From Ophiosphaerella korrae (Eukaryota > Ascomycota > Dothideomycetes > Pleosporales > Phaeosphaeriaceae), in contig JALNQF010000126.1 of the NCBI GenBank assembly GCA_028456385.1, positions 62,001 to 126,000 on the forward strand: DNA of 64,000 nt, read 5' to 3'. Both the position numbers and the translations under genes were made by a program. Every line of letters begins with the position of its first letter. Within the stretch, counting starts at the first letter, position 1. Shown here piece after piece: positions 10,490-21,750 of this stretch. The notes beneath the pieces are model-generated. The model made no database searches and was not told where the DNA came from. It saw nothing but the letters and a program-made list of their open reading frames with translations.

Positions 10490-12300
10490 AAAACAAAGAA
10501 CTACAAGATTATATTAACTAAAACAAAGCCTAAATTAAAGCTATTATAAAAGGATAAAATATAATAGAATAAATTACTTAAAGGCTAGAGATAAGTATAA
10601 TAAAGAAACTACCTAAGATACCTATACTTAAAAAATTTAATAGAATAAGAGAGAAACTAAAACTCTTTATAGTATTAGCGCAACTCTAGATTAATATATA
10701 AGTACTATACTTTAACGTAGAAGAAAAGAAAGTAATATATATTAGAATACACCTAGAAGAAGATATAATAAGATAGTTTAAACCTTACTAGATAAACTAT
10801 ATAATATACGCTCTAAGAATATAGAAAGATAAAATAAGAGCTATCTTTAGAAGTTATAAATACTTTATAAAACGAATAAGGGTAGTATTTAGAGATATAG
10901 ATATTACTAGATAAGCTAAAGAAAAACTTAAGAAGCTTATATAACACAAAAGTATTCCTAAATATATATTATAGCTTAAATAACTATTACAAAATATAGA
11001 ATAGAATAAGCTATCTCTAATATTATAATTTAAACAAGGACTAAAAACAAGGATTTAGTATAAAATAATTTATATAAAAAAACTAAGAATATAAGAAGTT
11101 CTAAAATAATACGTAATATAAATTAATAATAACTTTTAAGAATAAAAAAAATAAGTATAGAAGATAACCTAGGAATTATAAAGTAGGAGACCCTATAATC
11201 CTTTACGTAAATAAGGATAAGAAGAAGAAGAAGAATAAAGACTTTATATACTTTAACTATAGTAAGAAAGGCTACTATATAAAAGACTATTAGTTAAGAA
11301 AGAAAGATATAGTATACTATAAATATAAGAAACTAGGATACTTTATAAAGGATTATAGAAGTAAGAACTTTAAGAAAGAAAAAGAAACTTAGTTAAAAAT
11401 AACTAAAAACAAAAGAGAAGTACCTAAAGTATAGGCTAAACTATAAGAAAAGGTAGTAGTAACTAGAGAAATATAATACGTAATACTTAATTAGACCTTT
11501 TATTATAATAATAACTACTATATATACTTTTTTAGTAAATAGAGAGTAAGATAGTTCTTATAGAAGAATAGAGTAGTAGTAATAAAGGAAAGAACTTAAG
11601 TATAGCTTAAAGAAATAACACGTATAATAGACCTACTAATAGAAGACTAAGGAAGAGAAGAGCTCTAGACCCTATTAATCTACGCTAAAGAATAAGTAGA
11701 AGATAAAGAGACTACTATAGTTACTTCTAAAAAACTATAAAGAGATAAGAAAAGAGTTAACGTAAAAAGTATAGAGTATACCTAGTTAGATATATATAGT
11801 TATAATAGCTATATAATAATAGATATAGTAGAATAAAACTAAGAGTAGTAGTTTATTTAAAAATACTTACTAGTTATAAGTATAGAGGAAGCGTATAAAG
11901 ACTAAAAAGAATGTAATCTTAACGTAATAAAGTTTATAACATTCTAAAAATAGATAGAGTAATATATAGTTATAGTAAGAAGAATACTTATATAGAGAGA
12001 GTAGTAATACCTTATAAAAAAGATAAGATAGATTAATAAAGCTTATATACTAAAGATACTAATAGTATACTATATCCTAGTAATAATAAGACCTAGTAAA
12101 GATAAATACTAAGAAGGAGATAATAAAAGGATAGATCTAGAATATCTAGTATATATTAAAATATTATAGATATTATACCTAAATACAAATTACTATATAT
12201 ATAAAGAATCTAAAGTACAAAATTATATATAGCTAATATAAAAAAAAGGATATAACTATATAAAAGTAATTTAGAAGAAAGAAATCTAAGGTTAGGAAAT
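10490..12300 (+). pseudogene. Element A: rest of gag, two CCHC knuckles and linker
   Basis: gag resumes after B with K-N-K-E-L-like sequence matching 4100-4250 of B. Two knuckles are visible: Y-F-N-Y-S-K-K-G-Y-Y-I-K-D-Y at 11249-11290 and Y-Y-K-Y-K-K-L-G-Y-F-I-K-D-Y at 11315-11356. Both have the C-x2-C-x4-H-x4-C spacing with all four ligands now Tyr/Ser, the expected result of RIP on TGY and CAY codons. The linker then runs to the protease. Many in-frame stops. Confidence 0.83.
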
Positions 12301-14225
12301 AATTAAAATACCTAATAAAGAAAGTATAGCAATTAGAATAGGACTAAAACTACTTAAAGAATATATTTAAAGAAGACTATAGTATAAATATATATATAAT
12401 AAATGTCTAAAACACGAGAACTATAAACGTAAAGTAGAGTAATAACCCTAGAAAAATAGATAATTTAGAGAATAACCTAAGCAAGATAGACTAGAAGGTA
12501 TAATAGGCTTATATATTACAAAAGAAAGAATATACTTAAAAAAGAAAGTAAAAATTATAATTAATAGTAGAGCTATAAAGAACTTTATATTAAAGAAATT
12601 TATAGAATAACAAAGAATAAAATATACTATAAAAAGATATCTTTAATAACTAAGTATAATTAAAGGAAAACTATTCTAGAAACCTATATAGTTTAAAATA
12701 GTACCCTCTATATTAGAGCTAGAAGGGTTAAAGATTAAAAATATAGTTATAGATATAACAACAATTAATAATAAATAAAAGATAATATTAGGTATATTAT
12801 AGTTATAAATAACTAACCTAAGGATTAATTAGAAAATAGAAAAAATTAGTTTCTTTAAAAAAGATATATTAAAAGCTAATATAAGTATATATAAAGGAAA
12901 ATTCCTAGAAGAAAATACAAAGTAAGAGAAATAGCTTATAGAACTTAATAACTACCTTCTAGAATATTAACTATAGGATTTAGTAATAGAACTAGAAGAA
13001 AGTATAGACGTAAGTTAGAGCCTAGTTTATAGAAAAATAGAAGAAAAAGTAAAGATTAAATAAGTATTTATTTAGAACGTAATAAAGAAAAGATAGATAT
13101 AAAAATCTAAATCTTTAGTAGTATATAGACTTATATTAATAGATAAAAAAGAAATAAGTAATAATTAACCTTACGTAAACTTTAGAAAAACTAACCTAAT
13201 TATAAATAAAAACTAATACCCCTTACTATATATAGATAAAATACAAGATAAGCTATAAAAAGTATAAATCTTTATAAAACTAGATATCTAAAACGCCTAC
13301 TATTAAATTAGAATTAAGAAAAGAGATAAATATAAAACTATATTTAGAATATAGTATAGACTATTTAAATATCTAGATATACTATTTAGATTAATAAATA
13401 CACTAGTAGTATTTTAAGAAAAAATTAATACAATCTTAAGAGAATACTTAGACGTATTTATATTTATATACCTAGACAATATCCTTATATTCTTAGAAAT
13501 AATAGAAGAATACGTATAATACTTATATAAAGTACTAAAGAAACTAGTAGATAATAAATTATTCTTTAAGATAAGAAATTATAAGTTCTATATAAAAAAA
13601 ATAGACTTCCTTAGATTTATTATAGAACTAAGAAAAATAAGAGTTAACTTAAATAAGATTAAGGTAATCTAAGAATAGCTAATATTTAAGAACTTATAAG
13701 AAGTATAATAGTTCTATAGACTAGTAAACTTTTATAGAAAACTAATAATAATAAAGTCTAAACTTATAAAACTTCTAATAAAGATTATAAAACAAGATAT
13801 ACTATTTAAGTAGATATAAAAATATAAGAAAGTATTTACTTAAGTAAAATAGAAGTTTATAGAGAACCTAGTTATTAGAAAATATAACCTAGACTAACTA
13901 GTAATAGTAAAAATAAATATATATAACTTAGTTTATAGAATAGTACTAATATAAGAAGATTAATATATAAAATAAAAATACTTAGTTAAATATTTTTCTA
14001 AGAAAAAAAAGCTAGTAGAGCTTAATTACCTAATTTATAATAAAGAAATACTAGTAATCTATAAAGTATTTAAGTAATAAAGAGTATACTTATAAAGAGT
14101 AAAATATAAAATAAAAGGTTATATAAACTATAGAAATCTTATAAGATTTATTATAATACTATATAAGATAGTAAAAATACTTATTAATATTTAACCTTAA
14201 GATTATATATATAAAAGGTAAAAAC
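12301..14225 (+). pseudogene. Element A: protease, RT and first part of RNase H
   Basis: The protease site reads N-S-R-A at 12563-12574. The RT site reads Y-L-D-N at 13469-13480. The RNase H frame follows from about 13850 (N-P-like V-I-V-K-I-N, then L-I-Y-N-K-E-I-L near 14031-14054) until it is cut at 14225 by the solo LTR, with the frame resuming at 14667/14672 (N-Q-F-I-D-T-L-like). Stops and D-to-N changes make it inactive. Confidence 0.85.
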
Positions 14226-14666
14226 TGTAACAAGTTACCTAGGGTTAACTTTCTAGTAACCTTAAGGTTATTAGTAGATTAAGAGGTAATAATAAAAGCT
14301 TATATTATAATCTATAATATACTATAAATAATAGAAGATGTTTTATAACTATCTAAATATTATTACTTATAGTTAATAATTAAATTACTAATAATATCCT
14401 AATAATGCGTATTACTACTAACTATATACCTAGGCTTCTTAGCTAGCTTTGTACTTCGTGTTTACTAAGATCGCAAATTACAAATTTATTACGTACTTAG
14501 CTTTATACTTTATATTTACTAAGATTACAAATTACGAATTTATTACGTATCTCTATTATAGTTAGCCTCCTATTCTAGTTTATTATCCTATAGATTATAT
14601 ATATTGTTGTTATCTATAGTAAGGCTAATTAGTTTAAATTAGTTTTCTCTTATTATAACTATAATA
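14226..14666 (-). repeat. Solo gypsy LTR inserted in RNase H of element A
   Basis: A 441-bp LTR in reverse orientation starts tgtaacaagttacc and ends actataata, the reverse of the B/D/I LTR type (same 441 bp as D and I). It is flanked by perfect aaaac duplications at 14221-14225 and 14667-14671. No internal region is present, so it is most simply the product of recombination between the two LTRs of a full insertion. Confidence 0.92.
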
Positions 14667-14943
14667 AAAACAACTAATTTATAGATACTTTAAGTAGAAG
14701 ACTAGATTTATAAGTAGAAGTAAACGCTACTAGTATAGTTCTAATTAAGAACAAGAAAGGATAATTAGTCTTAAATATACCTAAAATAGCTAAAATACTT
14801 AAGAGAAAAAATAGTAAGCTAAATAAATAGATTTAAGAAGAAATATAGAAAGCTTTTAAAGAAATAAAAAAACTTAAAACCTAAAAAGGAAATATAAAAG
14901 CCTATAAAAGAATATATATCTTAAGTAAAATATAAAAAGAGTT
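14667..14943 (+). pseudogene. Element A: end of RNase H and start of integrase
   Basis: It continues the frame as N-x-F-I-D-T-L-S-R-R-L-D then the linker K-N-K-K-G-Q-L-V, matching B from 7850. It stops at gagtt (14939-14943), where the unknown 450-bp insert begins. Confidence 0.8.
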
Positions 14944-15393
14944 ATTAAGAAGTAGCTAGAAGATAATAGTACTTACTATTAGCTATAAGAGATAGTAAAG
15001 GGATAATAGATAGTATTTAATAGTACTACTAGTATCTAAAGGAGAATAATACTTACTTTACTCTTTTTATAAGTATTAAGCCTTATATACGCCTATATAG
15101 CGTACTAGCTCTACTTTAGATTATAACTATATAATATTATAATCTTTAGTATATTAGCCTTACTTCTAACTTGTACTAGAGTTTATAAGAGTCTTAAGTA
15201 TTTAATAAGCCCTTATTATAAGAGTTTATAAGAGTCTTAAGTATTTAATAAGCCCTTATTATAAGAGTTTATAAGAGTCTTAAGTATTTAATAAGCCCTT
15301 ATTATAAGAGTTTATAAGAGTCTTAAGTATTTAATAAGCCCTTATTATAAGAGTTTATAAGAGTCTTAAGTATTTAATAAGCCCTTATTATAA
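14944..15393. other. Unknown 450-bp insert in element A, ending in tandem repeats
   Basis: Sequence between gagtt (14939-14943) and gagttta (15394-15400) is absent from all other copies of the integrase. The first 235 bp (14944-15178) match nothing else I could recognise here. The rest is five 43-bp units. The flanking gagtt may be a 5-bp target duplication, as expected for an LTR or other transposon, but the repeat unit itself begins with gagttta, so a locally generated expansion is equally possible. Confidence 0.6.
15179..15393. repeat. Five perfect 43-bp tandem repeats
   Basis: Units start at 15179, 15222, 15265, 15308 and 15351; each begins gagtttataagagtcttaag and ends cccttattataa. The five are identical by eye, and a sixth partial unit (gagttta) merges with the flank at 15394. 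Uniformity within a mutated neighbourhood suggests recent expansion after RIP or homogenisation. Confidence 0.93.
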
Positions 15394-16660
15394 GAGTTTA
15401 TATAATAATTTTATAAACTACTAGTATATAGATACTAAAGAATTAACAAAATACTAGATAGGCTTTTAAGGAATTACTATATCTTAAAAGTAAAATAATT
15501 AGTAATAGAAATATTATAAGACTATATAAAATATTATAGAAATAAATATAGTAGATACGTACTATATAAGATACTATAACTAGTTAAAGTACTAGAATAA
15601 CTATAAAGAGTTATTATAATAGACTTTCTTATAAAGTTACTTAAGGTAAAAGACTTAATATTAGGAGTTAAATATAATAGAATCCTAATAATAGTAGAAA
15701 AGCTTATAAAGTACTTATACTTTAAACTATATAAGAAAAAAAAGAAGATACAAGTTACTATATATTAGATCCTAGGAACTATAATTAGCTAGTATAGTAT
15801 TCTAGACAAAATTATTATAGATAAAGATATAAGATTTATATTAAAACTATAGAGAACAATAATAGTATTATTAGGAATTAAATACTAAATGTTAATAGTA
15901 TACTACCTATAAATAGATAGATAATTAGAATAAATAAATTAAAAGGTAAAATAATATTTAAGATACTACCTTAATTATAACTAAAATAACTAGGTTTTAT
16001 TATAACTTATAATATAGTTAGTATATAATAGTATAAAGAATATAGTAATAAAGTATTACTTTTTTTTATAAACTATAGATTTAATCTTAATATATATTAG
16101 ATACTAAATTTTAAAGTATCTTAGTCTCTAAGAAGAGAAAACTTTATTAAGAGACTAAAAGAAATATATAATTAATTATTATAGGACGTAGAGTTTTTAT
16201 AAGATTAAATAGTAAAGTACTATAATAAAAAATATAAAAAAGGACCCTAACCTAGAAAGAGAGAAAAAGTATAATTAATAGAAAATTTTTTTAAGAGTAA
16301 ATAGTTAAATTTAAAACTAGTTTATATTAAGATAGGACTATATAAAATTAAGAGAAAGATTACACTAGTTATATTTAAACTAAGACTACTAGATAAAATA
16401 AAGATATACCTAATATTCTATATAGTACTACTAGAAAAAGTACTATAAAAAGTAAAACTACTAGTATATAAAGTAAATATATATAAAGAATAGAAAGAAT
16501 AAAAAGTTAAAGAAATCTTATAGTACTAGTTCTATAATAGAAAGAACTACTACTTAGTAGAATAGATAGGTATAGATAAGAAAGGGTAATTATAGGAAAA
16601 TATATAAGAACTAGAAGATAACCTTAACTACTCTAAGAAACTAGAAGAGTTCTAAAATTA
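15394..16660 (+). pseudogene. Element A: integrase and chromodomain
   Basis: The frame restarts with F-Y-K-L-L-V-Y-R-Y (HHCC region, His as Tyr). The core has I-I-I-D-K-D-I-R-F at about 15811-15837 with the catalytic Asp kept but the following Arg now Lys. The chromodomain at about 16500-16640 contains V-K-E-I-L and Y-Y-L-V-E, then the acidic E-L-E-D tail. Stops throughout. Confidence 0.84.
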
Positions 16661-17314
16661 AAATCCTCTAGAACGCCTAGTAGTAAATAGAGAAGACCTA
16701 CGCTACTAGTAATAGGTAAAGAGGCACTAGACGCGCTAAATATAGTAGGGACCTAAGTAGCTTTAATTATAGACTTAAAGTCTAACTTAGACTCTAAGAA
16801 AATAGCTTACGTAATAGACTTTATATTATTTAAGGCCTTTATATTATAAAGATAAACTAAAGAAGTATAATTTTCTACTTATATACTTAGAATCTAATTA
16901 CGTTCTTTTATAGCCTCTATAATCTATAATAATAGTTTTTCTTAAGTATAGTTAATAGCTCTCTCTATTACAAATAAGTATAGACGTGTAAATTAGTATT
17001 CTTAACTTATATTCTACTTAAGATATACTAAAAAGGTTATATAATAAATAAGTATTAGTATAAATATATACTTTGTAAGCCTTACTATACTTTAAAGAAA
17101 AGTAAACTAATAGAGAGTTAGAAGGCTTATAATAAGAATAAGAAAATATTTTAATACTATAAAGTAATATATAATTAGCTAATTAAAGATAATAATAAGA
17201 AGACTTAGTAGGTATAAGGAGAGAAGATAAAGAACTTAACATCGACAAAGAAACTAGGTTAATAACCTTAGCCCTAAGGCAAGAAAATAAAAACTTACCT
17301 AAAGAGAGAGATAG
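16661..17314 (+). pseudogene. Element A: post-chromodomain extension (A/H subtype)
   Basis: The nucleotide sequence differs strongly from B/D/I here, but the end of the frame is recognisably the same protein: D-K-E-L-N-I-D-K-E-T-R-L-I-T-L at about 17226-17270, then N-L-P-K-E-R-D-S-I. Many differences are synonymous (tta/cta, agg/aga), supporting coding constraint before RIP. It continues into the LTR as I-T-R-E-T-K-I-E-L-I-S. Function unknown. Confidence 0.62.
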
Positions 17315-17711
17315 TATTATAAGTATAACAAGAGAAACTAAGATAGAGCTAATTAGTTTTAACTTAAATACTAACAAAGTATAGAATAAGTAGAGTAACA
17401 ACCTAGATTAGGAAATTAACTATAACCTAGATACGTAATATAAAGTAATCTATAATTACGTATAATAGATTAGAGTAATCTATATAGTTATATAAATAGA
17501 TTATAGAAAGTATATAGTTAGTAGTAATATATATTATTAGGATAGTATTAGTAATTTAATCTCTAACTAAGAGTAATAATACTTAATATTACAAGATATC
17601 TTTTATTATTTATAGCCTACTATAGATTATAATACGAACTTTTACTATTAATTCCTAATCTACTAATACTTTAGTAGTTACTTATAGTTAATAATAAGTA
17701 GCCTCGTAATA
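17315..17711 (+). repeat. 3' LTR of element A
   Basis: It starts tattataagtataacaag and ends cctcgtaata. It carries two 30-bp inverted-arm units from 17444, versus four in the 5' LTR. After it comes ctatc and mid-pol sequence of another element (C), so A was inserted into C or joined to it by a rearrangement; the partner duplication at the left end is lost. Confidence 0.87.
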
Positions 17712-17826
17712 CTATCTAAAAGAACAATATTAAAGGTTAGGAATTAGTTAGTATAACTAATAAAGAGTATATAGTAATTAGATATAGAAAGAAACTACTT
17801 AGAGAATATATTCTAGGAAGACTATA
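17712..17826 (+). pseudogene. Element C: short linker fragment before D
   Basis: 115 bp match the linker region upstream of the protease (compare 62930-63050 of J). It ends with the duplication ctata (17822-17826), after which D begins; the frame continues at 24853/24858 with gtttaaatatataga. The 5' part of C (LTR, gag) is absent from the window. Confidence 0.75.
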
Positions 17827-18267
17827 TGTAACGGGCCTCCTGTCGTCGACTATAGGTACCTATCTAGTAGGAGTTAGTAGATTACGAGGTAATAGTAAAA
17901 GCTTAGGGGTAATCTACAATAACTATAAACAATAGAAGATATTTTACAACTATCTTATATTAGCGTTCCGTAGTTAAAAGATTAAATTACTAATACTATC
18001 TTAATAATACGCATTGCTACTAACTATATACCTATACTTCTTAGCTAGCTTTGTGCTTTGTATTTACTAAGATTGCGAATCGCAAATTTATTACGTAATA
18101 AATTCGTGCTTCGTGTTTACTAAAGTTACAAATTACAAATTTATTACGTGTCCCTATTATAGTTAGCTTCCTAGTTAAGTTTGTTGCCCTATAGGTTGTA
18201 TGTATTATTATTATCTGTAGTAGGGCTAATTAGTTTAAATTAGCTTTCTCTTGTTACTACTGTAATA
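17827..18267 (-). repeat. 3' LTR of element D
   Basis: On the plus strand it starts tgtaacgggcctcc and ends ctgtaata, the reverse of TATTACAG...TTACA. It contains the aatttattacgt block twice (the ~56-bp direct repeats of this subtype). The partner copy is 24412-24852, the same length. The pol extension appears to end inside it, near 18124. Confidence 0.92.
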
Positions 18268-18950
18268 CTATTCCTCTCTTTAGGTAGGTTCTTATTTCTC
18301 TGTCCTAGGCCTAAGGTTATTAGTCTAGTTTCTTCGTTTATCTCTAGTTCTTTATTGTTCTCTATGTCTTTACGTTCTAATTGCAATAAACTTCTTCTTA
18401 TTACTCGTGTTACTCGTAACAAGGTTAAAATGTTTCCTTACTCCTATTATACTTAGCTAAAACTTACGTACCTTGTATCTTTAAAGGATAGCAAACACTA
18501 TAACAAGTGTATTCTAGCTAATGTTTAACACAAGTGCACTCTATCTAGTATTTCTCTTATAGAATATAAGTATTTAATTTCTATATAGTCTCTTCTTGCT
18601 AAGTTGTATAGGGCGAGCCGTTAACTAAGCTTAAGAGATACTATTGTTATAGCTTATAGTAGCTAAGGCTAAGCGTAAGCTAACTCTTTATAAGCTAGTA
18701 GATCTTTATTCTTATATTAAGCGTCTTTGTAAGATAAAGGCTTATAATAACGCTAAATCGTCTAAATAGTCTTATGCCTTAGAGGCTAAGATAGACCTTA
18801 AAGATGTAGTTTAGGCTACTCTAGCTCCTATTGTATTAGGTATTCCTAACGCCTCTCTATCTAGTAGTAGTATTGTTAGTTTTCTTAATTCGCCGTAAGG
18901 CGCTCTAGAAGGTTTTAATTTTAGAAGTCCTTTAGTTTCTTAAGGTAGTT
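18268..18950 (-). pseudogene. Element D: post-chromodomain extension
   Basis: An open stretch of 60 codons (18240-18422) starts V-T-R-V-I-R-R-S-L-L and includes N-K-E-L-E-I-N-E-E-T-R-L-I-T-L and N-L-P-K-E-R-N-S-I. It crosses the LTR boundary at 18267. Upstream, the same frame (with TAA/TAG as Gln) gives A-Y-K-E-L-A-Y-A and L-A-R-R-D-Y-I-E-I-K back to the chromodomain. No known domain recognised. This is the longest surviving open piece of the extension. Confidence 0.68.
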
Positions 18951-20400
18951 AAGGTTGTCTTCTAGTTTCTATATTTCTTCCTATAGTTGTCCTTTCTCGT
19001 CTATACCTATCTATTCTACTAGGTAGTAGTTCCTACTATTATAGAACTAGTGTTGTAGGATTTCTTTAACTTCCTATTCTTCTTATTCTCTATACGTGTC
19101 TACTTTGTATACTAGTAGTTCTACGTTTTGTAGTACTTGTTCTAGTAGGGCTACGTAGAATATTAGGTATATCCTTATCTTATTTAGTAGCTTTAATTTA
19201 TATATAACTAGTATAACTTCTTTCTTAATTTTGTATAGTCTTATCTTAACGTAGTCTAATTTTAAACTAGGTTGTTTACTTTTAATATTCTTCTATACTA
19301 ACTATACTTTTTCTCTCTCTCTAAATTAAGGTCTTTTCTTATACTTCTTATTATAGTACTTCGCTATTTAATTATATAGGAATTCTATATCCTATCTTAA
19401 TTAGTCGTGTATATCTCTAAGTCTATTAGTAAAGTTTTCTCCTCTTAGAGACTAAGATATCTAATTTCTTAGTATCTAGTATACGTTAGGTTCAAATCTA
19501 TAGTTCGCGAAGAAGAGTAATACTCTTATTACTATATTCTTTGCGCTATTGTATACTAATTGTACTATAGGTAGTAGCTGTACCTAATTGTTCTAGTTAT
19601 AGTTAAGGTAGCATCTTAGGTATTGTTCTACTATCTAATTTATTTGTTCTAACTATCTATCTATTTATAAGTAGTATACTATAGACATTACGTGTTATAT
19701 TCCTAATTACGCTATTATCGTTCCCTATAGTTTTAATATAAATCGTATATCTCTATCTATAATAATCTTATCTAGTAGTCTGTATTAACTAATTATAGTT
19801 CCTAGAACCTAGTGTATAGCAACCTCTATTCTACTTTTTTCCTTATATAGTCTAAAGTATATGTACTTTGTAAGCTTATTAACTATCGTTAGGATTCTAT
19901 TATACTTAACTCCTAATATTAGGTCTTTAGACTTAAGTAACTTCGTAATAAAGTCTATTGTAATAACTCCCTATAGTTGTTCTAGTACTTCTACTAGTTA
20001 TAGTATTCTATATAGTATATATCTATTATGTTTATTCCTTTAACATTCTATATAGTCTCGTAGTACCTCTATTACTAGTTATCTTACTTTTAGAATGTAG
20101 TAATCTCGCAGTAGTCTATCTAATATTTTCTTAATACCTTAGTAACTATATACTAGTAATTTGTAGAATTATCGTATAAATTCCCTTTAAATTTTTCCTA
20201 GAATATATATTCTTCTATATGCTTGTGCAAATCTATCTTAGATTTTAAGTTTCTTTATTTCTTTAGATACTTTTTATATTATTTTCTAAATCTATTTGTT
20301 TAGCTTGTTACTTATCTTCTTAAGTATTACAGCTATCTTAGGTGTGTTTAGGACTAAATATCCTTCCTTGTTCTTAACTAGAACTATACTAGTAGCGCTT
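18951..20400 (-). pseudogene. Element D: integrase and chromodomain
   Basis: Read on the minus strand, the catalytic codons are kept: first Asp at 19953-19955 (T-I-D-F-I), second Asp at 19755-19757 (I-I-I-D-R-D-I-R-F), Glu at 19647-19649 (L-E-Q-I-N). HHCC ligands near 20090-20170 are mostly Tyr, though one Cys codon is kept. The chromodomain is near 18965-19110 (V-K-E-I-L, Y-Y-L-V). The integrase inserts cDNA; the chromodomain would target heterochromatin. Interrupted by several TAA/TAG codons. Confidence 0.9.
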
Positions 20401-21750
20401 ACTTCTTCTTGTAAGTCTAGTCTTCTACTTAGAGTATCTATAAATTAGTTATCCTTCCCTTTTATGTGTATTATTTCTATATCAAATATTAATAGAAACT
20501 CCTACTATCTTGTATAGCGTTATAATAGCTCTTTATTTATTATAAATCCTATAAGATTCTTATAGTCTATATAAACCTTTGTCTAGTACTTTGCTCCTTG
20601 TAGGTATACTCTCTATTATTTAAATACTTTATAGATTACTAGTATCTCTTTGTTATAGATTAGGTAATTAAGTTCTACTGTTTTTATCTTCTTAGAGAAG
20701 TATTTAACTAAGTATTCCTTTTTAGTCTCTAGGTCTTCTTGCATTAGTGCTATTCTGTAGACTAAGTTCGATGTATCTATTTTTACTATTGCTAGTAGTT
20801 CTAGGTTATACATTCTAATAACTAGGTTTTCTATAAACTTCTTTTTTATTCTCTTAAATACCTTATTACATTCCTTTATCTATTTAAATAGCGTATCTTT
20901 TTTTATAAGTCTTGTAATTAGCTCTATATCTTTAGAGTATCTTACTATTAACTTTCTATAAAAGTTAGCTAGCCTATAAAATTATTGTACCTCTTTTAGG
21001 TTCTTTAGTATTAGCTATTTGTTAATTAAGTTAATCTTTTCTAGGTTAATCTTGATTTTTCCTAGTTTAATAATAAATCCAAGGAAATCTATTTCCTTTA
21101 TATAGAACTCGCATTTTCTTATCTTAAGAAATATTTTAGCTTCTACTAGTTTCTTTAGCACTTTATATACGTATTATACGTATTCTTTCTCTATTTCTAA
21201 GAATATAAGGATATCGTCTAAGTATGCAAATATAAATATATCTAAGTACTCTCTTAGTACTATATTAATTCTCTCCTAGAATACTACTAGTGCGTTTATT
21301 AAACTAAATAGTATAACCAAGTATTTATATAGTCCGTATTGTATTCTAAACACTATTTTCTACTTATCTCCTTTCTTAATTCTAATCTAGTAGTATACGT
21401 TTTATATATCTAGTTTTGTAAAGATCTTTACTCTTTATAGCCTATCTTGTATTTTATCTATTTATAGTAGTAGGTATTAGTTCTTATTTGTAATTACGTT
21501 AGTTTTTCTAAAATCTACGTAGAGTCTTTTATTACTTGTCCCTTTTTTATCTACAAATATTAATCTATATACTACTAAGGATTTAGATTCTTTTATCTAT
21601 CCTTTCTTTATTACATTTTGTATAAATAATTGTTTAATCTTAGATTCTTCTTCTATTTTTTAGTAGACTAGACTCTATCTTACGTTCTTTTCTTCTTCTA
21701 GTTCTATTACCAAGTCCTATAGTTAGTGTTCTAGGAGGTAATCTTCTAGT
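20401..21750 (-). pseudogene. Element D: RNase H and reverse transcriptase
   Basis: RT catalytic Y-L-D-D is intact at 21213-21224 in the context F-A-Y-L-D-D-I-L-I-F. RNase H includes a 65-codon open stretch at 20616-20813 with V-K-I-D-T-S-N-L-V-Y, A-L-M-Q-E-D, K-Y-F-S-K-K and L-I-Y-N-K-E, which matches the Ty3/gypsy RNase H start D-A-S-x-x-x-x-G and the downstream F-S-K-K. Several Trp and Gln codons elsewhere are stops. This is the clearest RT/RNase H of the window. Confidence 0.92.

Larger units (their letters stand above)
2868..17711 (+). mobile_element. Element A: gypsy LTR retrotransposon, split by B, a solo LTR and an unknown insert
   Basis: The same element is read in pieces: partial 5' LTR 2868-3195, gag 3196-3414 and 10490-11450, protease/RT/RNase H to 14225, RNase H end 14667-14943, integrase and chromodomain 15394-16660, C-terminal extension, and 3' LTR 17315-17711. 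Each break is bounded by an insertion that leaves a target duplication, and removing the inserts restores the reading order seen in the other copies. The 5' LTR lacks about the first 129 bp present in the 3' LTR, so the left end is truncated or rearranged. Confidence 0.88.

Noticed and set aside
15179..15393. Regular repeats resembling a CRISPR array
   Set aside because: The 43-bp units are head-to-tail with no variable spacers, in a eukaryotic transposon context.
17183..17401. 72-codon open stretch on the minus strand
   Set aside because: It is antisense to the conserved pol-extension frame and LTR of A, leucine/serine rich, and not conserved as a peptide in the other copies.
19861..20043. 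60-codon open stretch on the plus strand
   Set aside because: Antisense to the integrase of D, whose catalytic motifs are read on the minus strand.
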